A stretch of DNA of 44,614 bases from Bacillota bacterium. Lineage in GTDB: Bacteria > Bacillota > Clostridia > Acetivibrionales > DUMC01. The stretch lies in contig JABUEW010000022.1 in the NCBI GenBank assembly GCA_013314855.1, positions 1-44,614 of the forward strand, in the 5' to 3' direction. Numbering within the stretch: the stretch's first letter is position 1; every line of letters starts with the position of its first letter. Positions 8,125-16,344 of this stretch are shown here, one piece after another. A program made the translations under genes and the position numbers. The notes beneath the pieces are model-generated. The model saw only the letters and a list, made by a program, of their open reading frames with translations. It was not told where the DNA came from and did no database searches.

Positions 8125-9735
8125 TCAAATCAGGTCTATAAACCTTGTTTCGGTTGTGCCATCTTCATACTCTATGACTACTTCAGCACCCACCTGGCCG
8201 TTTTCGCCTTTTTCGAGGTTTTCAGACGCAATCTGCGCCGAAAAGGTGTAGCTTTTGCGTGTAGCCGGACATACTGTCTGCGACAGGCTCTTTGTCATGC
8301 CTAAAACTCCCTCGGCTTTAAAGGAAGCCGTTCCCGAAACGCCGTTCTCGGTATCCACCTCAAAGCCGGAATTGACCCAATAAGCAAAGCCATCATCTGC
8401 CCGGGAATTGCGCAGATGGTTGAACGGCACCATATCCTTGATCTCCTGCCGGTCGAGCAGGTCGGTGGAGGACAGCGCTTCCGCCGCCTTGTCCCACTGC
8501 GCCGAAGAATCGCCTAATTCTCTAAGTTTTGTTGAAAGCTCGATCACCGTTTTCCACGGCTCCTGAAGGTTGTACTGCCGCCGCACAACGCGGGTCTTGA
8601 TGGACAGTCCCAACTCTTTGTCGTCCACCGTTACGATATCGCCCAGTTTCCACACTTCATGCTCATAGCCGGTCAGCGCCGACAAGTCCATGGCCGACAG
8701 CACATAGGAAACGCGGGGTTTGGCATATTCGGCAAGCCGCATCCGGGCATATTCCAGCATCTGATACGAATTGTTGAATGACGAACAGTCAAGTGTAGAT
8801 ACCCGCACCTCGCTCGAATAGCTGTAATCTTCCACATAATCCTTGCCTTCGTTGATGGAAGCAAAGGTCATGCCGTCCTTTCCGTAGGCATAAAGACGGG
8901 TGACAAGGCTTCGGATATCTACTACCCGCTGAATGCTTTTCAGGTTTTTGCGGTAAGAAAAAAGCGCTCCGCTGTCTGCGCCGCTGAATGCCAACAGATG
9001 CACCATCCGGTTGGCGCTGTCAAAAACAAGGTCGCCGCCATATATGTTCTGCACCATGCGAAGGATGGACAGCGCGTTTTTCTCGGTGCACTGCCATGTC
9101 CGCTTCGCAGTGACGGTGACGTTTCCCACCGACCAGCCGGTGTCCTGAAGCGCATATTGCATTGGAACATCTGCAGTATCGGCGTTGAAGTCCGCCGGTT
9201 CCTTTTCCACGCTGAAGGACAGGTCGTAAAATGCCACCTCGGCGTAGACCTGTGTTATGATGCGTCCGTCCTCGCTCTTGTTGTCTGTCAGAGTGCGGAT
9301 CCGGTAGATGTCGTTTACGATCTGCACCTGTTTTTCGTTTTCCAGCGCGCTTCTTTTCGGGTCATGGAACAGAAGCTTGAACTCCAGCGTATCCGCTCCG
9401 TTTACCTCGCCGGTGACGATAATATCGTAGGCGTTTTCAAGCACAGCCTCCCACGCGCCGTTCTCATCCAGCACAACAGGCCTTGCAAAGCCCAGCTTTT
9501 CATAGGGTGCTTTGGGAATATCGTGAAGCTGGATTTCCAAGAGCTTCGGCGTTTTCGATGTGCCGGCAGTTGCGAGTGTCACCTTGAAGCGGATATACTG
9601 CCGGTCGGGGGAATTCAGTTCTCCGCTTGTGCCGATGGTCTGCCATGCCGACCATTCTTTCAGATCGTCGCTCGTGCTGGTTTCTACCAGGGAAACCGAC
9701 ATCACACCTGCGGCATATTCGCTGGTCACCGCCAC
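8125..9735 (-). CDS. Siphophage tail-tip protein (Tal / Gp37-like), complete
   Basis: This 536-residue protein resembles phage minor structural proteins of the ReqiPepy6 Gp37/Tal type that follow Dit in siphophage tails. The core reads LENAYDIIVTGEVNGADTL, FKLLFHDPKR, then YRIRTLTDNKSEDG and TVTAKRTWQCTEKNALSILR, ending in the conserved YEHEVWKLGDIVTVDDKELG strand. The last 120 residues (FNHLRNSRADDGFAYWVNSG to IEYEDGTTETRFIDLI) look like a carbohydrate-binding beta-sandwich. It overlaps the LamG-like gene by 10 bp. The frame is intact although upstream morphogenesis genes are wrecked. Role: baseplate hub and host wall contact. Confidence 0.75.
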   Translation of the reverse strand: MAVTSEYAAGVMSVSLVETSTSDDLKEWSAWQTIGTSGELNSPDRQYIRFKVTLATAGTSKTPKLLEIQLHDIPKAPYEKLGFARPVVLDENGAWEAVLENAYDIIVTGEVNGADTLEFKLLFHDPKRSALENEKQVQIVNDIYRIRTLTDNKSEDGRIITQVYAEVAFYDLSFSVEKEPADFNADTADVPMQYALQDTGWSVGNVTVTAKRTWQCTEKNALSILRMVQNIYGGDLVFDSANRMVHLLAFSGADSGALFSYRKNLKSIQRVVDIRSLVTRLYAYGKDGMTFASINEGKDYVEDYSYSSEVRVSTLDCSSFNNSYQMLEYARMRLAEYAKPRVSYVLSAMDLSALTGYEHEVWKLGDIVTVDDKELGLSIKTRVVRRQYNLQEPWKTVIELSTKLRELGDSSAQWDKAAEALSSTDLLDRQEIKDMVPFNHLRNSRADDGFAYWVNSGFEVDTENGVSGTASFKAEGVLGMTKSLSQTVCPATRKSYTFSAQIASENLEKGENGQVGAEVVIEYEDGTTETRFIDLI

Positions 9736-10646
9736 ACGCCCATTTCCGGATAATGCACATGGTACTGCTTTCGTATATAGTACACGCTTTCGGGATACAC
9801 GCCGCCGGTCGCTTTAAGCACGACCTTACCCGGTTCGGTCAGAGCGTCCACATCCGCGCTTGTATCGCCGCCGTTGGCATAAAGAGACGCCTTAAAATAC
9901 TCAAGCAAATCGTCTGCCGTAAGCTGGGAACCGGTTTCCAAAAACCAGTCGTCGAAGCCACCGGCAAAATAATATGTATCCGCGTGCATGCCCATGACGA
10001 TGTTGGCGGTGCACTGCCGGTTCAGTTCGCCGGTGAAGGTGCGCAGAGGAGATACCCACGTCGCGCCGTCGCTGCGGTCACAGAGGATGTTCTGCACCTT
10101 TTTGCTGTTTACTTCGATAATGGAGGCGATAAAATACCAGCCACCGTTTTTCATGGTGATGGCGGCCGTTTCGCTCTGGTCATAAATAAGGGTGCCGGAG
10201 GAATTGTACAGCATCAGCCTGAGCCTTCCCTGATACAATGACACATAGAAAATCGGCTGGCCGGGTCCCTGGCGAGTGTTAAAGATAGGGCAATATGTCT
10301 GCCCGACCGAATAGGTGGTGGGATTGAGCCAGCCGCCTACGACAATCCTCTCGCCTAAATTGCTGAAAAAACTCCCGTCGTTCGTCGCTATAAGATGGGT
10401 CTTTTCCGAAGTTGGGTTAACGATGTTTTGCCGGAAGTATCGTCCGAATCTTCCGGCAATCAGATTCGCCGAAGTGCCTGACCAGCCGGAAACGGTAAAA
10501 TGCCTGCCATGTCCCGACGAATCCATAAGCCGCAGATTGCTGTCCGAAGCGCTTTCGTTGAAACGCCATAAAGCAGATGTCCGTGTGGTTACAGGAAACT
10601 CGCCGGTAAAATCCTCTTGTTTCGTTAGAATAGACTTGACCGCCAT
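9726..10646 (-). CDS. Phage tail protein with a LamG-like jellyroll domain
   Basis: The 306-residue protein starts at ATG 10646 after a GGAGGT site. Its centre is a concanavalin/LamG fold: TSALWRFNESASDSNLRLMD at the N-terminus, GWLNPTTYSVGQTYCPIFNT, FYVSLYQGRLRLMLYNSSG, GWYFIASIIEVNSKKVQNIL and FAGGFDDWFLETGSQLTADD. Such domains bind glycans. The position, after Dit and before the tail-tip protein, suggests a receptor-binding or wall-binding structural part. The C-terminal 45 residues (VDALTEPGKVVLKATGGVYP) may dock it to the tail. The frame is intact. Confidence 0.75.
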   Translation of the reverse strand: MAVKSILTKQEDFTGEFPVTTRTSALWRFNESASDSNLRLMDSSGHGRHFTVSGWSGTSANLIAGRFGRYFRQNIVNPTSEKTHLIATNDGSFFSNLGERIVVGGWLNPTTYSVGQTYCPIFNTRQGPGQPIFYVSLYQGRLRLMLYNSSGTLIYDQSETAAITMKNGGWYFIASIIEVNSKKVQNILCDRSDGATWVSPLRTFTGELNRQCTANIVMGMHADTYYFAGGFDDWFLETGSQLTADDLLEYFKASLYANGGDTSADVDALTEPGKVVLKATGGVYPESVYYIRKQYHVHYPEMGVWR

Positions 10647-10652
10647 TAAATC

Positions 10653-11085
10653 TCACCTCCATCTGCTTTTTGCCTGTATTTTAAGCTGTGTAAAAGTTGC
10701 GTCTGCCGCAGTAATCTCAATGTTGTTCACGCCCTTTCTGAGAATCGGGAAGTTCAGATCCTGCAGGCAGGGCAGTCCGTTACGCAAGGTGCCGCCTGTT
10801 TCATCAATAACCTTGGCAGTTACCATGCCGGTATCAATAACCAGCGTCTCACCCTCTGATAAAGCCCCGACAATCCGCAATTCCTCACCGTTTGTAATGA
10901 GCGAAATATAGCTTGAAGACGATGCTGAGATTATGCCTTTGAGAAAATACACAGGCTCGGAATCGGCGTTTCCTGTAAGCCTCTCTACCACATGCTTTCC
11001 TGTTTCGGAAAGAACGAATACTTCATCCTCCAGCGCATAGGCATGCGGGTCAGGGCAGATGAACCGCAGGTCGAACGCACCTGCC
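10653..11085 (-). pseudogene. Distal tail (Dit) protein, C-terminal part fused to tape measure remnant
   Basis: The frame reads FDLRFICPDPHAYALEDEVF, then VVERLTGNADSEPVYFLKG, IVGALSEGETLVIDTGMVTA and LNFPILRKGVNNIEITAAD. These are the hallmarks of the C-terminal half of siphophage Dit/phage tail family proteins. The N-terminal ring-forming half is gone: homology begins at about 11085 directly against tape measure codons that are in another frame. An internal start (GTG 10991) could express 112 residues, but a working hub is unlikely. It is followed by the intact LamG-like gene after 6 bp. Confidence 0.75.
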
Positions 11086-11794
11086 TCGCCATGCTGCCGG
11101 TCAGAGTTTCCAATGAAACGTCCACAAGCTCTGCGGCGTATTTATACGCCTGCAGGCTGTCGGTGGACATGCCGGTTACGGTTGAAGCGGTTATAATCTC
11201 ATCGGCATAGGCTGCCGAATTTACCGACATATCCACCAGCGCCTTACCTGCGCCGACCGCCGCCGTACCGATAGCGGCCATAGCCGCGCCCATGGCCACG
11301 CCGATCCCTTTCAAAACACCGCTTAATTTTTCAAAACGCCCTCCTGCGTCGTCCGCCTGATCCGCGGCTTTTTTCACCTCATTGCCGAATTCATCCGCCT
11401 GTTTTTCCGCTTCATTAAACTCTTTTCCCGCATTGTCCAGTGCTTTGTTGTTGGCCTCCATCTCGCGCTCCATTTTGTTCAGTTCAGCTTTGGCGTTGTT
11501 AAGCTGGATCTGCCAGGACTGAGTACGCCGGTCGGTTTCCCCGAAGGATGAGGCGGCATTGGCAAGCGCTTTCTCCAAGGTGGCAATCTTTTCTTTCTGC
11601 GTGTCGATCTCCTTATTCAGCACCCGGTTGCGCGCGGTGATAGCCTCTACAGACTGATCCTGCTTGTCAAACTGGGATGCGACAAGGTTCATTTCACTGC
11701 CCAGCACCTTGAAGCTCTGGTTGATTTCAGATAAAGCCTTCTTAAACCCCTTTTCGCCTTCAATGCCGATCTTCAGGCCAAAATCGTCTGCCAC
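11085..11794 (-). pseudogene. Tail tape measure protein, N-terminal remnant
   Basis: About 237 residues remain of a protein that is normally 700-1500 residues. It begins MADDFGLKIGIEGEKGFKKA (phage tape measure N-terminus), has a long heptad coiled coil (about residues 40-145, KEIDTQKEKIATLEKALANA onward), then an Ala/Gly-rich membrane-like helix (GIGVAMGAAMAAIGTAAVGA) and TASTVTGMSTDSLQAYKYAA, the usual start of the second domain. After SMARQV it is joined to Dit and runs out of frame to 10985. The start follows AGGAGG. Confidence 0.85.
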
Positions 11795-11849
11795 AAAACC
11801 GCCTCCTTCCTGTGAACTGTAAATTTAATCTTAAAAATACGAAAAGCTA

Positions 11850-11911
11850 TTGTATTTTATCGCGATTTGGCATATACTAATGGTAGGAAAAGTAGGGTTT
11901 ACCCTGCTTTT
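11850..11911 (+). promoter_or_regulatory. Promoter and operator of the AbrB/PIN pair
   Basis: TTGTAT (11850-11855) and TATACT (11873-11878) are 17 bp apart on the plus strand. Just downstream an 11-bp inverted repeat, AAAAGTAGGGT and ACCCTGCTTTT (11888-11911, one mismatch), lies where an AbrB-type antitoxin could bind to block transcription. Confidence 0.6.
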
Positions 11912-11935
11912 ATATCCAATAAAGGAGGGTTCACT

Positions 11936-12208
11936 ATGAGTGTTCCAATTGTTGATAATGCAAAGGTAATGTCCAAAGGCCAAATCACGCTTCCTAAAGA
12001 TATACGCTCCAAGCTTCGCCTTTCCACAGGAGACCGTGTCACCCTCATTTGCGAGGAAGATCGGGTCATTCTTATGAATTCCGCTGTCTATGCCATGAAA
12101 ATGCTGCAGAAGGAAATGGAGGGCGAAGCGGAAAAAGCCGGGATCCAGACCGATGACGACGTCATGGATCTGGTAAAGGACGTCCGCGCGGAGATTGAAG
12201 GACTATGA
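11936..12208 (+). CDS. AbrB/MazE-type antitoxin
   Basis: The start ATG at 11936 has an AAGGAGGG site 8 bp upstream. The 90-residue protein opens with the swapped-hairpin AbrB/SpoVT DNA-binding fold (KVMSKGQITLPKDIRSKLRL then STGDRVTLICEEDRVILMN, residues about 9-50). It ends in an acidic tail, the usual toxin-binding part. It overlaps the PIN gene by 4 bp, giving a VapBC-like type II module transcribed against the prophage genes. Both genes are intact and have their own promoter and terminator, so this is a self-contained cassette inserted between tail chaperone and tape measure remnants. Confidence 0.85.
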   Translation: MSVPIVDNAKVMSKGQITLPKDIRSKLRLSTGDRVTLICEEDRVILMNSAVYAMKMLQKEMEGEAEKAGIQTDDDVMDLVKDVRAEIEGL

Positions 12209-12609
12209 GAGTATTGATCGATACCAACATCCTCATCTCCGCATCCTTAAGCTGTGAAGGAACGCCTTATCAGGCTTATGTGAAAGCCGTTACACACCCC
12301 AACCATGGTATAGTCTGCGATCAAAACATTGACGAGCTTCGCCGGGTATACAACCGGAAATTCCCTCACAAAATCCAGGCGCTTGAACGCTTTTTGGCGC
12401 TTGCGCTTACCGTTCTTGAAGTTGTTCCGACTCCTGCCGTTGATATATCCGATGAAGCGCTTGTCAGGGACGTATCAGACAGGCCGATCCTCAGGGCCGC
12501 CATTACGGCCAAAGCCGACATACTTGTAACAGGTGACAAGGATTTTCTTGAATCCGGCATCACAAGCCTAAAGATCGTAACAGCGGCAGAGTTTCTGCAA
12601 ATGGAATAA
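12205..12609 (+). CDS. PIN-domain toxin (putative RNase)
   Basis: The 134-residue protein has the PIN nuclease layout: RVLIDTNILISASLS at the N-terminus supplies the first Asp, DQNIDELRRVY the conserved Glu, and the C-terminal part gives VRDVSDRPILRAAITAKADI and LVTGDKDFLE with the remaining acidic metal ligands. It belongs to the 'putative toxin-antitoxin toxin component, PIN family' group. Such proteins cleave RNA when their antitoxin is lost. It is translationally coupled to the AbrB-type antitoxin and followed after 12 bp by a strong terminator. Confidence 0.85.
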   Translation: MRVLIDTNILISASLSCEGTPYQAYVKAVTHPNHGIVCDQNIDELRRVYNRKFPHKIQALERFLALALTVLEVVPTPAVDISDEALVRDVSDRPILRAAITAKADILVTGDKDFLESGITSLKIVTAAEFLQME

Positions 12610-12621
12610 CAGCAGCTTTTT

Positions 12622-12650
12622 AAAGCAGGGACTGGATTCCCTGCTTTTTT
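12622..12650 (+). terminator. Rho-independent terminator of the AbrB/PIN cassette
   Basis: AAAGCAGGGA (12622-12631), a 6-base loop and TCCCTGCTTT followed by further Ts form a 10-bp perfect stem with a T tract just after the PIN stop codon. Confidence 0.85.
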
Positions 12651-12655
12651 GATGC

Positions 12656-12950
12656 TTATATTCCATAAGGAATCACATCATCTATGCTCAGCTCCCGTTT
12701 CGGTTTGGAAATACCTAAGAACTGCTTGTGGCACTCCCATAAATCCAGCAGGTTCCCGATGGGCATGAGCCATACTTCCTCCTCCGAGCGATGAAGCTGG
12801 ACAGTGCCGTAATATAAAAGCCGGGTAAACAATTCCTCATCGCTCACCCGGCCGGTGTGTTTTTTAAGTCATCCTCGCTTTGAATGTTTCTTTTGGTACC
12901 TTTGAACATCGCTTCCATTATTGCGTTCTTGTATGCCGCTTCCCAAAACT
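12656..12950 (-). pseudogene. Tail assembly chaperone (gpG/gpGT type) remnant with -1 frameshift site
   Basis: Zero-frame codons from about 12925 read NAIMEAMFKGTKRNIQSEDD, then LKNTPAG and stop at 12844. A second frame, -1 relative, reads GRVSDEELFTRLLYYGTVQL, EEEVWLMPIGNLLDLWECHK and ends at 12656. This two-frame layout, short G product plus G-T fusion, is the conserved arrangement of siphophage tail chaperones immediately before the tape measure. The slippery heptamer A AAA AAC lies in the overlap (12859-12865). The 5' part of G is lost to a deletion that joined it to the gene after the connector. Confidence 0.7.
12859..12865 (-). promoter_or_regulatory. Probable -1 ribosomal frameshift slippery site
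   Basis: On the minus strand the codons TTA AAA AAC contain the heptamer A AAA AAC in the X XXY YYZ register of the upstream frame. A -1 slip moves ribosomes into the long downstream frame 12 nt before the upstream stop region. This fits gpG/gpGT synthesis. Confidence 0.65.
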
Positions 12951-12956
12951 CATCTC

Positions 12957-13265
12957 TCAAACCCTCCAATCCTTGTCCAGCCGGAGCAGCAGATTTACCG
13001 TATTCCACACCTGCTGCCCTGCCTGCACGTTATCGGCAAAAAAACCGCCTGCGCTGCCGTCCCGGCTTTCATAAAAGTGGGACGACAGCATGATAACGGC
13101 CTGTTCGGTGGTGGGTGGCATGGGATTGTCGGCATAATACCCCTCCGACTTTTTCTGATAGCTCTCCGCATAGGCGACTGCGGCTTTGATGTATTCCTGC
13201 AAAAGCGCATCGTCTTCGCTGTGCTGCAGTATGAGGTTGGCTTTGACTTTCTCTATAAGCTCCAT
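12957..13265 (-). CDS. Phage head-tail connector (gp6-like)
   Basis: The 102-residue protein (MELIEKVKANLILQHSEDDA, LLQEYIKAAVAYAESYQKKS, then PTTEQAVIMLSSHFYESRDG) is a gp6-like head-tail connector that forms the ring under the portal in HK97-type phages. It is nearly full length for the family, ending LLLRLDKDWRV. Directly overlapping its stop, an ATG at 12953 starts MSFGKRHTRTQ, which looks like the first codons of the next gene (head-tail adaptor) before a stop. A deletion from there into the tail chaperone followed. Confidence 0.8.
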   Translation of the reverse strand: MELIEKVKANLILQHSEDDALLQEYIKAAVAYAESYQKKSEGYYADNPMPPTTEQAVIMLSSHFYESRDGSAGGFFADNVQAGQQVWNTVNLLLRLDKDWRV

Positions 13266-13286
13266 ACCGCCGTCCCCCGTTTCTCA

Positions 13287-14105
13287 TTAGGATGCCTTCT
13301 GCTGAAGAATTTTGACGGCCTCGGCCAGCACCAGCTTGCCGTCCACGCGCTGGGTAGCCATGAATCCTACCTGTCCGGTAGCGGCATACAGCTCGTTAAG
13401 CCGCTTGAAGACCCTGCCCTGGCGGTCTGCCACCCAATAGTAGCTGAAGTCACCAAACACAATGGTCTTAGCTCCGGCGGCAATAGCAGGCATGTAGGCC
13501 GAAGTCTTGACAGGGCGGTTGAGGATGATATCCGGCGTTCCGGCAGTAACGGAAGGCTGCCAGAGATACTGGCCGTTATTGTCCTTGAGCTTTCGTATGG
13601 CCTTGACTGTTGAGTCGTTCATGATAAATACCGCGTTCCTGCGGTAGGGAGACTTAAGGCTGTAAAACAAGTCCATTACCTCGTCGAGGGTAATGGCTGT
13701 CGCGCTTGCTGCAGTCACTCCTACCTCGCCGCCGCCCGTATCCGCTAAGATGCCGGTGGGTTTGCCGGAGCCGTCCCCGATAAAGAAAGCTTCCTCCTCT
13801 TTCGCACCGATACGGCGGGCAAACTCTTTGGCGATATACTGCTCCAGATTGAATACACTGTCGTTTAAGAGCTCCTCAGACACTTTGATCATTGTTGCCA
13901 ACTTGTAGGCTCCTATGGATACCTGCGCAAAGGAGTTGTCGCTTTCCGGGATCTGGCCTTCCTCATCCACCCAGGATGCAGTGCCCTTGCTTGCCACCAC
14001 CGGAATTTTCTTGTCGCCGCTGGAAGTTGTAATGACATTGGCAATCTGGCGGAAGATATTTTCCTCTTCCAGCGCTTCTACAAGAGTACGTTCAAACTCG
14101 TCGGG
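13287..14105 (-). pseudogene. Major capsid protein (HK97 family), C-terminal part
   Basis: The readable part begins at PDEFERTLVEALEEENIFRQ (14105) and runs through the capsid core: TSSGDKKIPVVASKGTASWV, EELLNDSVFNLEQYIAKEF, FFIGDGSGKPTGIL, AVFIMNDSTVKAIRKLKDNN, then FGDFSYYWVADRQG and KILQQKAS. This is the HK97-fold capsid with the P-domain and A-domain present. The delta domain, the head protease and the portal C-terminus that normally precede it are missing: the frame meets portal codons at 14105. An internal GTG at 14000 gives 237 residues. Confidence 0.85.
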
Positions 14106-14397
14106 ACAATGAAGTCATCTCAGGGTTTGGCTCGTCATGGAGCAGATAATATAACGGGTAGGTGAGCGCTTTTTCTTTGTCGCCGTCTTCCTTATAACGG
14201 TACACGTGAAGCGGAAGCCCTGCGATGGCCTCGGCCAGTATCCTTACACAGGCATACACTGCCGTTGTCTGCATGGCAGTCCGCTCGTTGACCGTCTTGC
14301 CGCTGCTGGTACCACCGAAGAAAAAGCTGTAGGCATTGCCGAACAGGCTGTTTTTCGGCTTGTCTCTTGCTTTGAACAGACGAGAGAATATTCTCAT
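14092..14397 (-). pseudogene. Portal protein, N-terminal fragment
   Basis: MRIFSRLFKARDKPKNSLFG, then KTVNERTAMQTTAVYACVRI, LAEAIAGLPLHVYRYKEDGD and YPLYYLLHDEPNPEMTS is a typical HK97-family portal N-terminus of about 95 residues out of about 400. After EMTS the sequence is capsid DNA read out of frame (LSRRV, stop). A deletion of roughly 1.5-2 kb removed the rest of portal, the protease and the capsid N-terminus. The start at 14397 or 14403 follows AAGGAGA. Confidence 0.85.
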
Positions 14398-14477
14398 AGG
14401 CATCACTCTCCTTAAAATGGGCATGAAAAAAAGCACCGCCATAGCGATGCTCTTCGTTATTTTTGGATTACATCAAT

Positions 14478-14786
14478 TTATATCAGTTTAGCGTAATCCC
14501 GCGCTCCGTAGAAGAAACGCAGAATACTTACTGTTTTATTGCTTTCATCCACTTTATAAACAAGGATGTAGTTTTTAATAACGGCCTTGCGATAACCCTC
14601 TTTTTCCAAACGGTTATCGTTACATTTGGAATACATCATCGGATTGCTTTTCAGATAGCCATAGCACTTGTCAACCTCGTCAAGAAAATCCGACGCAGCC
14701 GTTGGATTCGCCAATTGGACGGCAATGTACGATACAATACTGTCCAAATCCTGGTGAGCAAGTTCTGTAACAACCAGCTTATACAT
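14478..14786 (-). CDS. RelE/ParE-family toxin
   Basis: This 102-residue protein has the compact RelE/ParE fold: LVVTELAHQDLDSIVSYIAV helix pair, DEVDKCYGYLKSNPMMYSKC, then YRKAVIKNYILVYKVDESN and VSILRFFYGARDYAKLI, the last being the conserved C-terminal strand. It overlaps the Phd/YefM-type antitoxin by 8 bp. Members either cleave ribosome-bound mRNA or poison gyrase; the RFFYGARDY ending is closer to ribosome-dependent RelE-type RNases, but this is inference. The pair sits between the terminase and portal remnants in the same orientation. Confidence 0.85.
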   Translation of the reverse strand: MYKLVVTELAHQDLDSIVSYIAVQLANPTAASDFLDEVDKCYGYLKSNPMMYSKCNDNRLEKEGYRKAVIKNYILVYKVDESNKTVSILRFFYGARDYAKLI

Positions 14787-15039
14787 TGTACTTTTCTCTT
14801 ATACTTTTCAGAGATTCATCTCCGTCAAGTATTTTCACCTCCGTCAATTGTTCCTCGGCAGCATTCAGTTTACGGTATACATCGGACATGAACATCTTTT
14901 CCTCATACATTTTCATACTCATGATGACCATATCCCCGTATCCGTTTTTCGTTACAAAAATAGGCTCATCTGATTCATGGCACATCTGAGAAATCTTACT
15001 TGTATTTTTTAACTCGCGAATTGGAATAATTTTAGGCAT
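14779..15039 (-). CDS. Phd/YefM-family antitoxin
   Basis: The 86-residue protein begins MPKIIPIRELKNTSKISQMC, then HESDEPIFVTKNGYGDMVIM, the standard Phd/YefM DNA-binding N-terminus. It ends in an acidic helix (AAEEQLTEVKILDGDESLKS) that would wrap the toxin. The start follows AAGGAGCCG. It is transcribed from a strong promoter with a palindrome in the spacer (15066-15094), as expected for conditional autoregulation of a type II toxin-antitoxin pair. Intact. Confidence 0.85.
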   Translation of the reverse strand: MPKIIPIRELKNTSKISQMCHESDEPIFVTKNGYGDMVIMSMKMYEEKMFMSDVYRKLNAAEEQLTEVKILDGDESLKSIREKYNV

Positions 15040-15065
15040 AATATTCGGCTCCTTTCTGTGGCTTT

Positions 15066-15094
15066 ATTGTACCATAATTATGCCCCAATATCAA
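15066..15094 (-). promoter_or_regulatory. Promoter of the Phd/RelE pair with palindromic operator
   Basis: On the minus strand TTGATA (15089-15094) and TACAAT (15066-15071) are separated by 17 bp. The perfect palindrome CATAATTATG (15073-15082) lies in the spacer, a good site for antitoxin binding. Confidence 0.65.
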
Positions 15095-15113
15095 TTATTT
15101 ATTCGCTATAAAT

Positions 15114-15715
15114 TTATATGAACAAAAGCCCTCGCTCATCATAAACTGAGCCGACATTCTCCCCGCCATGCCTTAAAGCGCGGTCAAGCGCCATAATGAG
15201 TGCGACCGCGCCGTCTATCCGCTCTGTGGACTTTTCCTTATCAGGCTTTATATTTCCGGCAGGATCGGTTTTGACAAAGATATTGTCCATCATCCAGCGA
15301 AGCACCAGATGACCGCCATGGGCTATGCGCTCCTCCAAAGTCAGCTTCATCAGTTCTTTAGTAGGTGGCGACATGTCTTTGAAACCCTGACCGAACGGGA
15401 CAACAGTAAAGCCCAAAGCTTCAAGGTTCTGTGTCATTTGCACCGCTCCCTAGCGATCAAAGGCAATCTCCTTAATGTTATATTTCATACCAAGCTCCTC
15501 AATGAAACTCTCAATGAATCCGTAATGTACCACGTTGCCTTCGGTCGTGTATAATAAGCCCTGCCGCTCCCATATGTCATACGGCACATGTTCCCGCCGC
15601 ACACGCTGGTCAATATTGTCCTCCGGAATCCAGAAAAACGGCAGGATCTGATATTTATCCGCTTCATCCAGCGGCGGGAACACCAGCACAAAAGCTGTGA
15701 TGTCAGTGGTGGAGG
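15114..15715 (-). pseudogene. terL: Phage terminase large subunit, C-terminal half with an amber codon
   Basis: From about 15715 the frame reads STTDITAFVLVFPPLDEADK, YQILPFFWIPEDNIDQRVRR and KEIAFDR, then TAG at 15450-15452, and continues in the same frame as GAVQMTQNLEALGFTVVPFG and STERIDGAVALIMALDRALR. This is the RNase H-like nuclease half of an HK97-type TerL. At the stop, FDRWG is expected, so TGG has become TAG. The ATPase half is missing and the 5' edge is joined to a GNAT gene in another frame. Confidence 0.85.
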
Positions 15716-16150
15716 AACAGTACCGTCTGAAGCTAACTTTTGTCCTTCGCCAAAAATTCTGAAACTACATTTTTCATAGCAGTGTATTGCTCTCAAATTG
15801 CTTTTTCGAACATTCAGGCTTACTTTTTCAAAAGCAATTCTCTGTTTTGAAATCCGGATTGCTTCTTCTATCGCTTTGCTTCCTATTCCCTTACCTCTGT
15901 ACTGCTCTCCGGAAATGAAAATACCCAAGATCATAGTATCAGGTTGTGATCTGTCTTTTTCAAGCCAGACGGATCCAATATCACATGCTTCTTCTTCGAT
16001 GATAAACCAGCATACTGTTGATGTATCATAATCTCCCACACTACTATTGTATGGACACAGTCTGCTTAAGTAGCCGGTTATTTCTTTATCATTTTGCCAA
16101 ACTGCATATATGCTTTCATCGGATTTTGTGACATCTCTCAAAAGCATCAT
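15716..16150 (-). CDS. GNAT acetyltransferase whose 3' end runs into terminase DNA
   Basis: The start ATG at 16150 follows GGGGTGA. The protein reads MMLLRDVTKSDESIYAVWQN, CWFIIEEEACDIGSVWLEKD and the acetyl-CoA-binding stretch ISGEQYRGKGIGSKAIEEAI, then IHCYEKCSFRIFGEGQKL. This is a nearly complete GNAT domain of about 145 residues. The frame does not stop at the end of the domain but continues 75 residues through terminase DNA out of frame to 15485. The acetylated substrate is unknown. The fused tail suggests the gene was cut at its last codons by the same deletion that removed the TerL N-terminus. Confidence 0.65.
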
Positions 16151-16344
16151 TAAATTCACCCCAAATAAAAGTGGTACATAGAAAAACTTTCCATGTGCCA
16201 TCTATTATATATTACTAGATTACTGCTTTCCACATGAAATTATTTATAAGAATAACGGACATCCGGCTAAATATACTTTATGTTTTAAGTATATCCCCTT
16301 GCTACATATTAACTATAATTACATATTTCTTATAATAAGAAAAA
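16151..16344. other. AT-rich gap, no gene seen
   Basis: This is a noncoding AT-rich stretch between the GNAT gene and the methyltransferase remnant. I see no gene or clear terminator. Confidence 0.4.

Noticed and set aside
8998-10241. Long plus-strand open frames opposite the tail-tip and LamG genes
   Set aside because: They mirror GC-rich minus-strand genes, have no ribosome sites and no recognisable protein pattern.
12921-13613. A 230-codon plus-strand frame over connector and capsid
   Set aside because: Antisense to clear phage genes and without a ribosome site.
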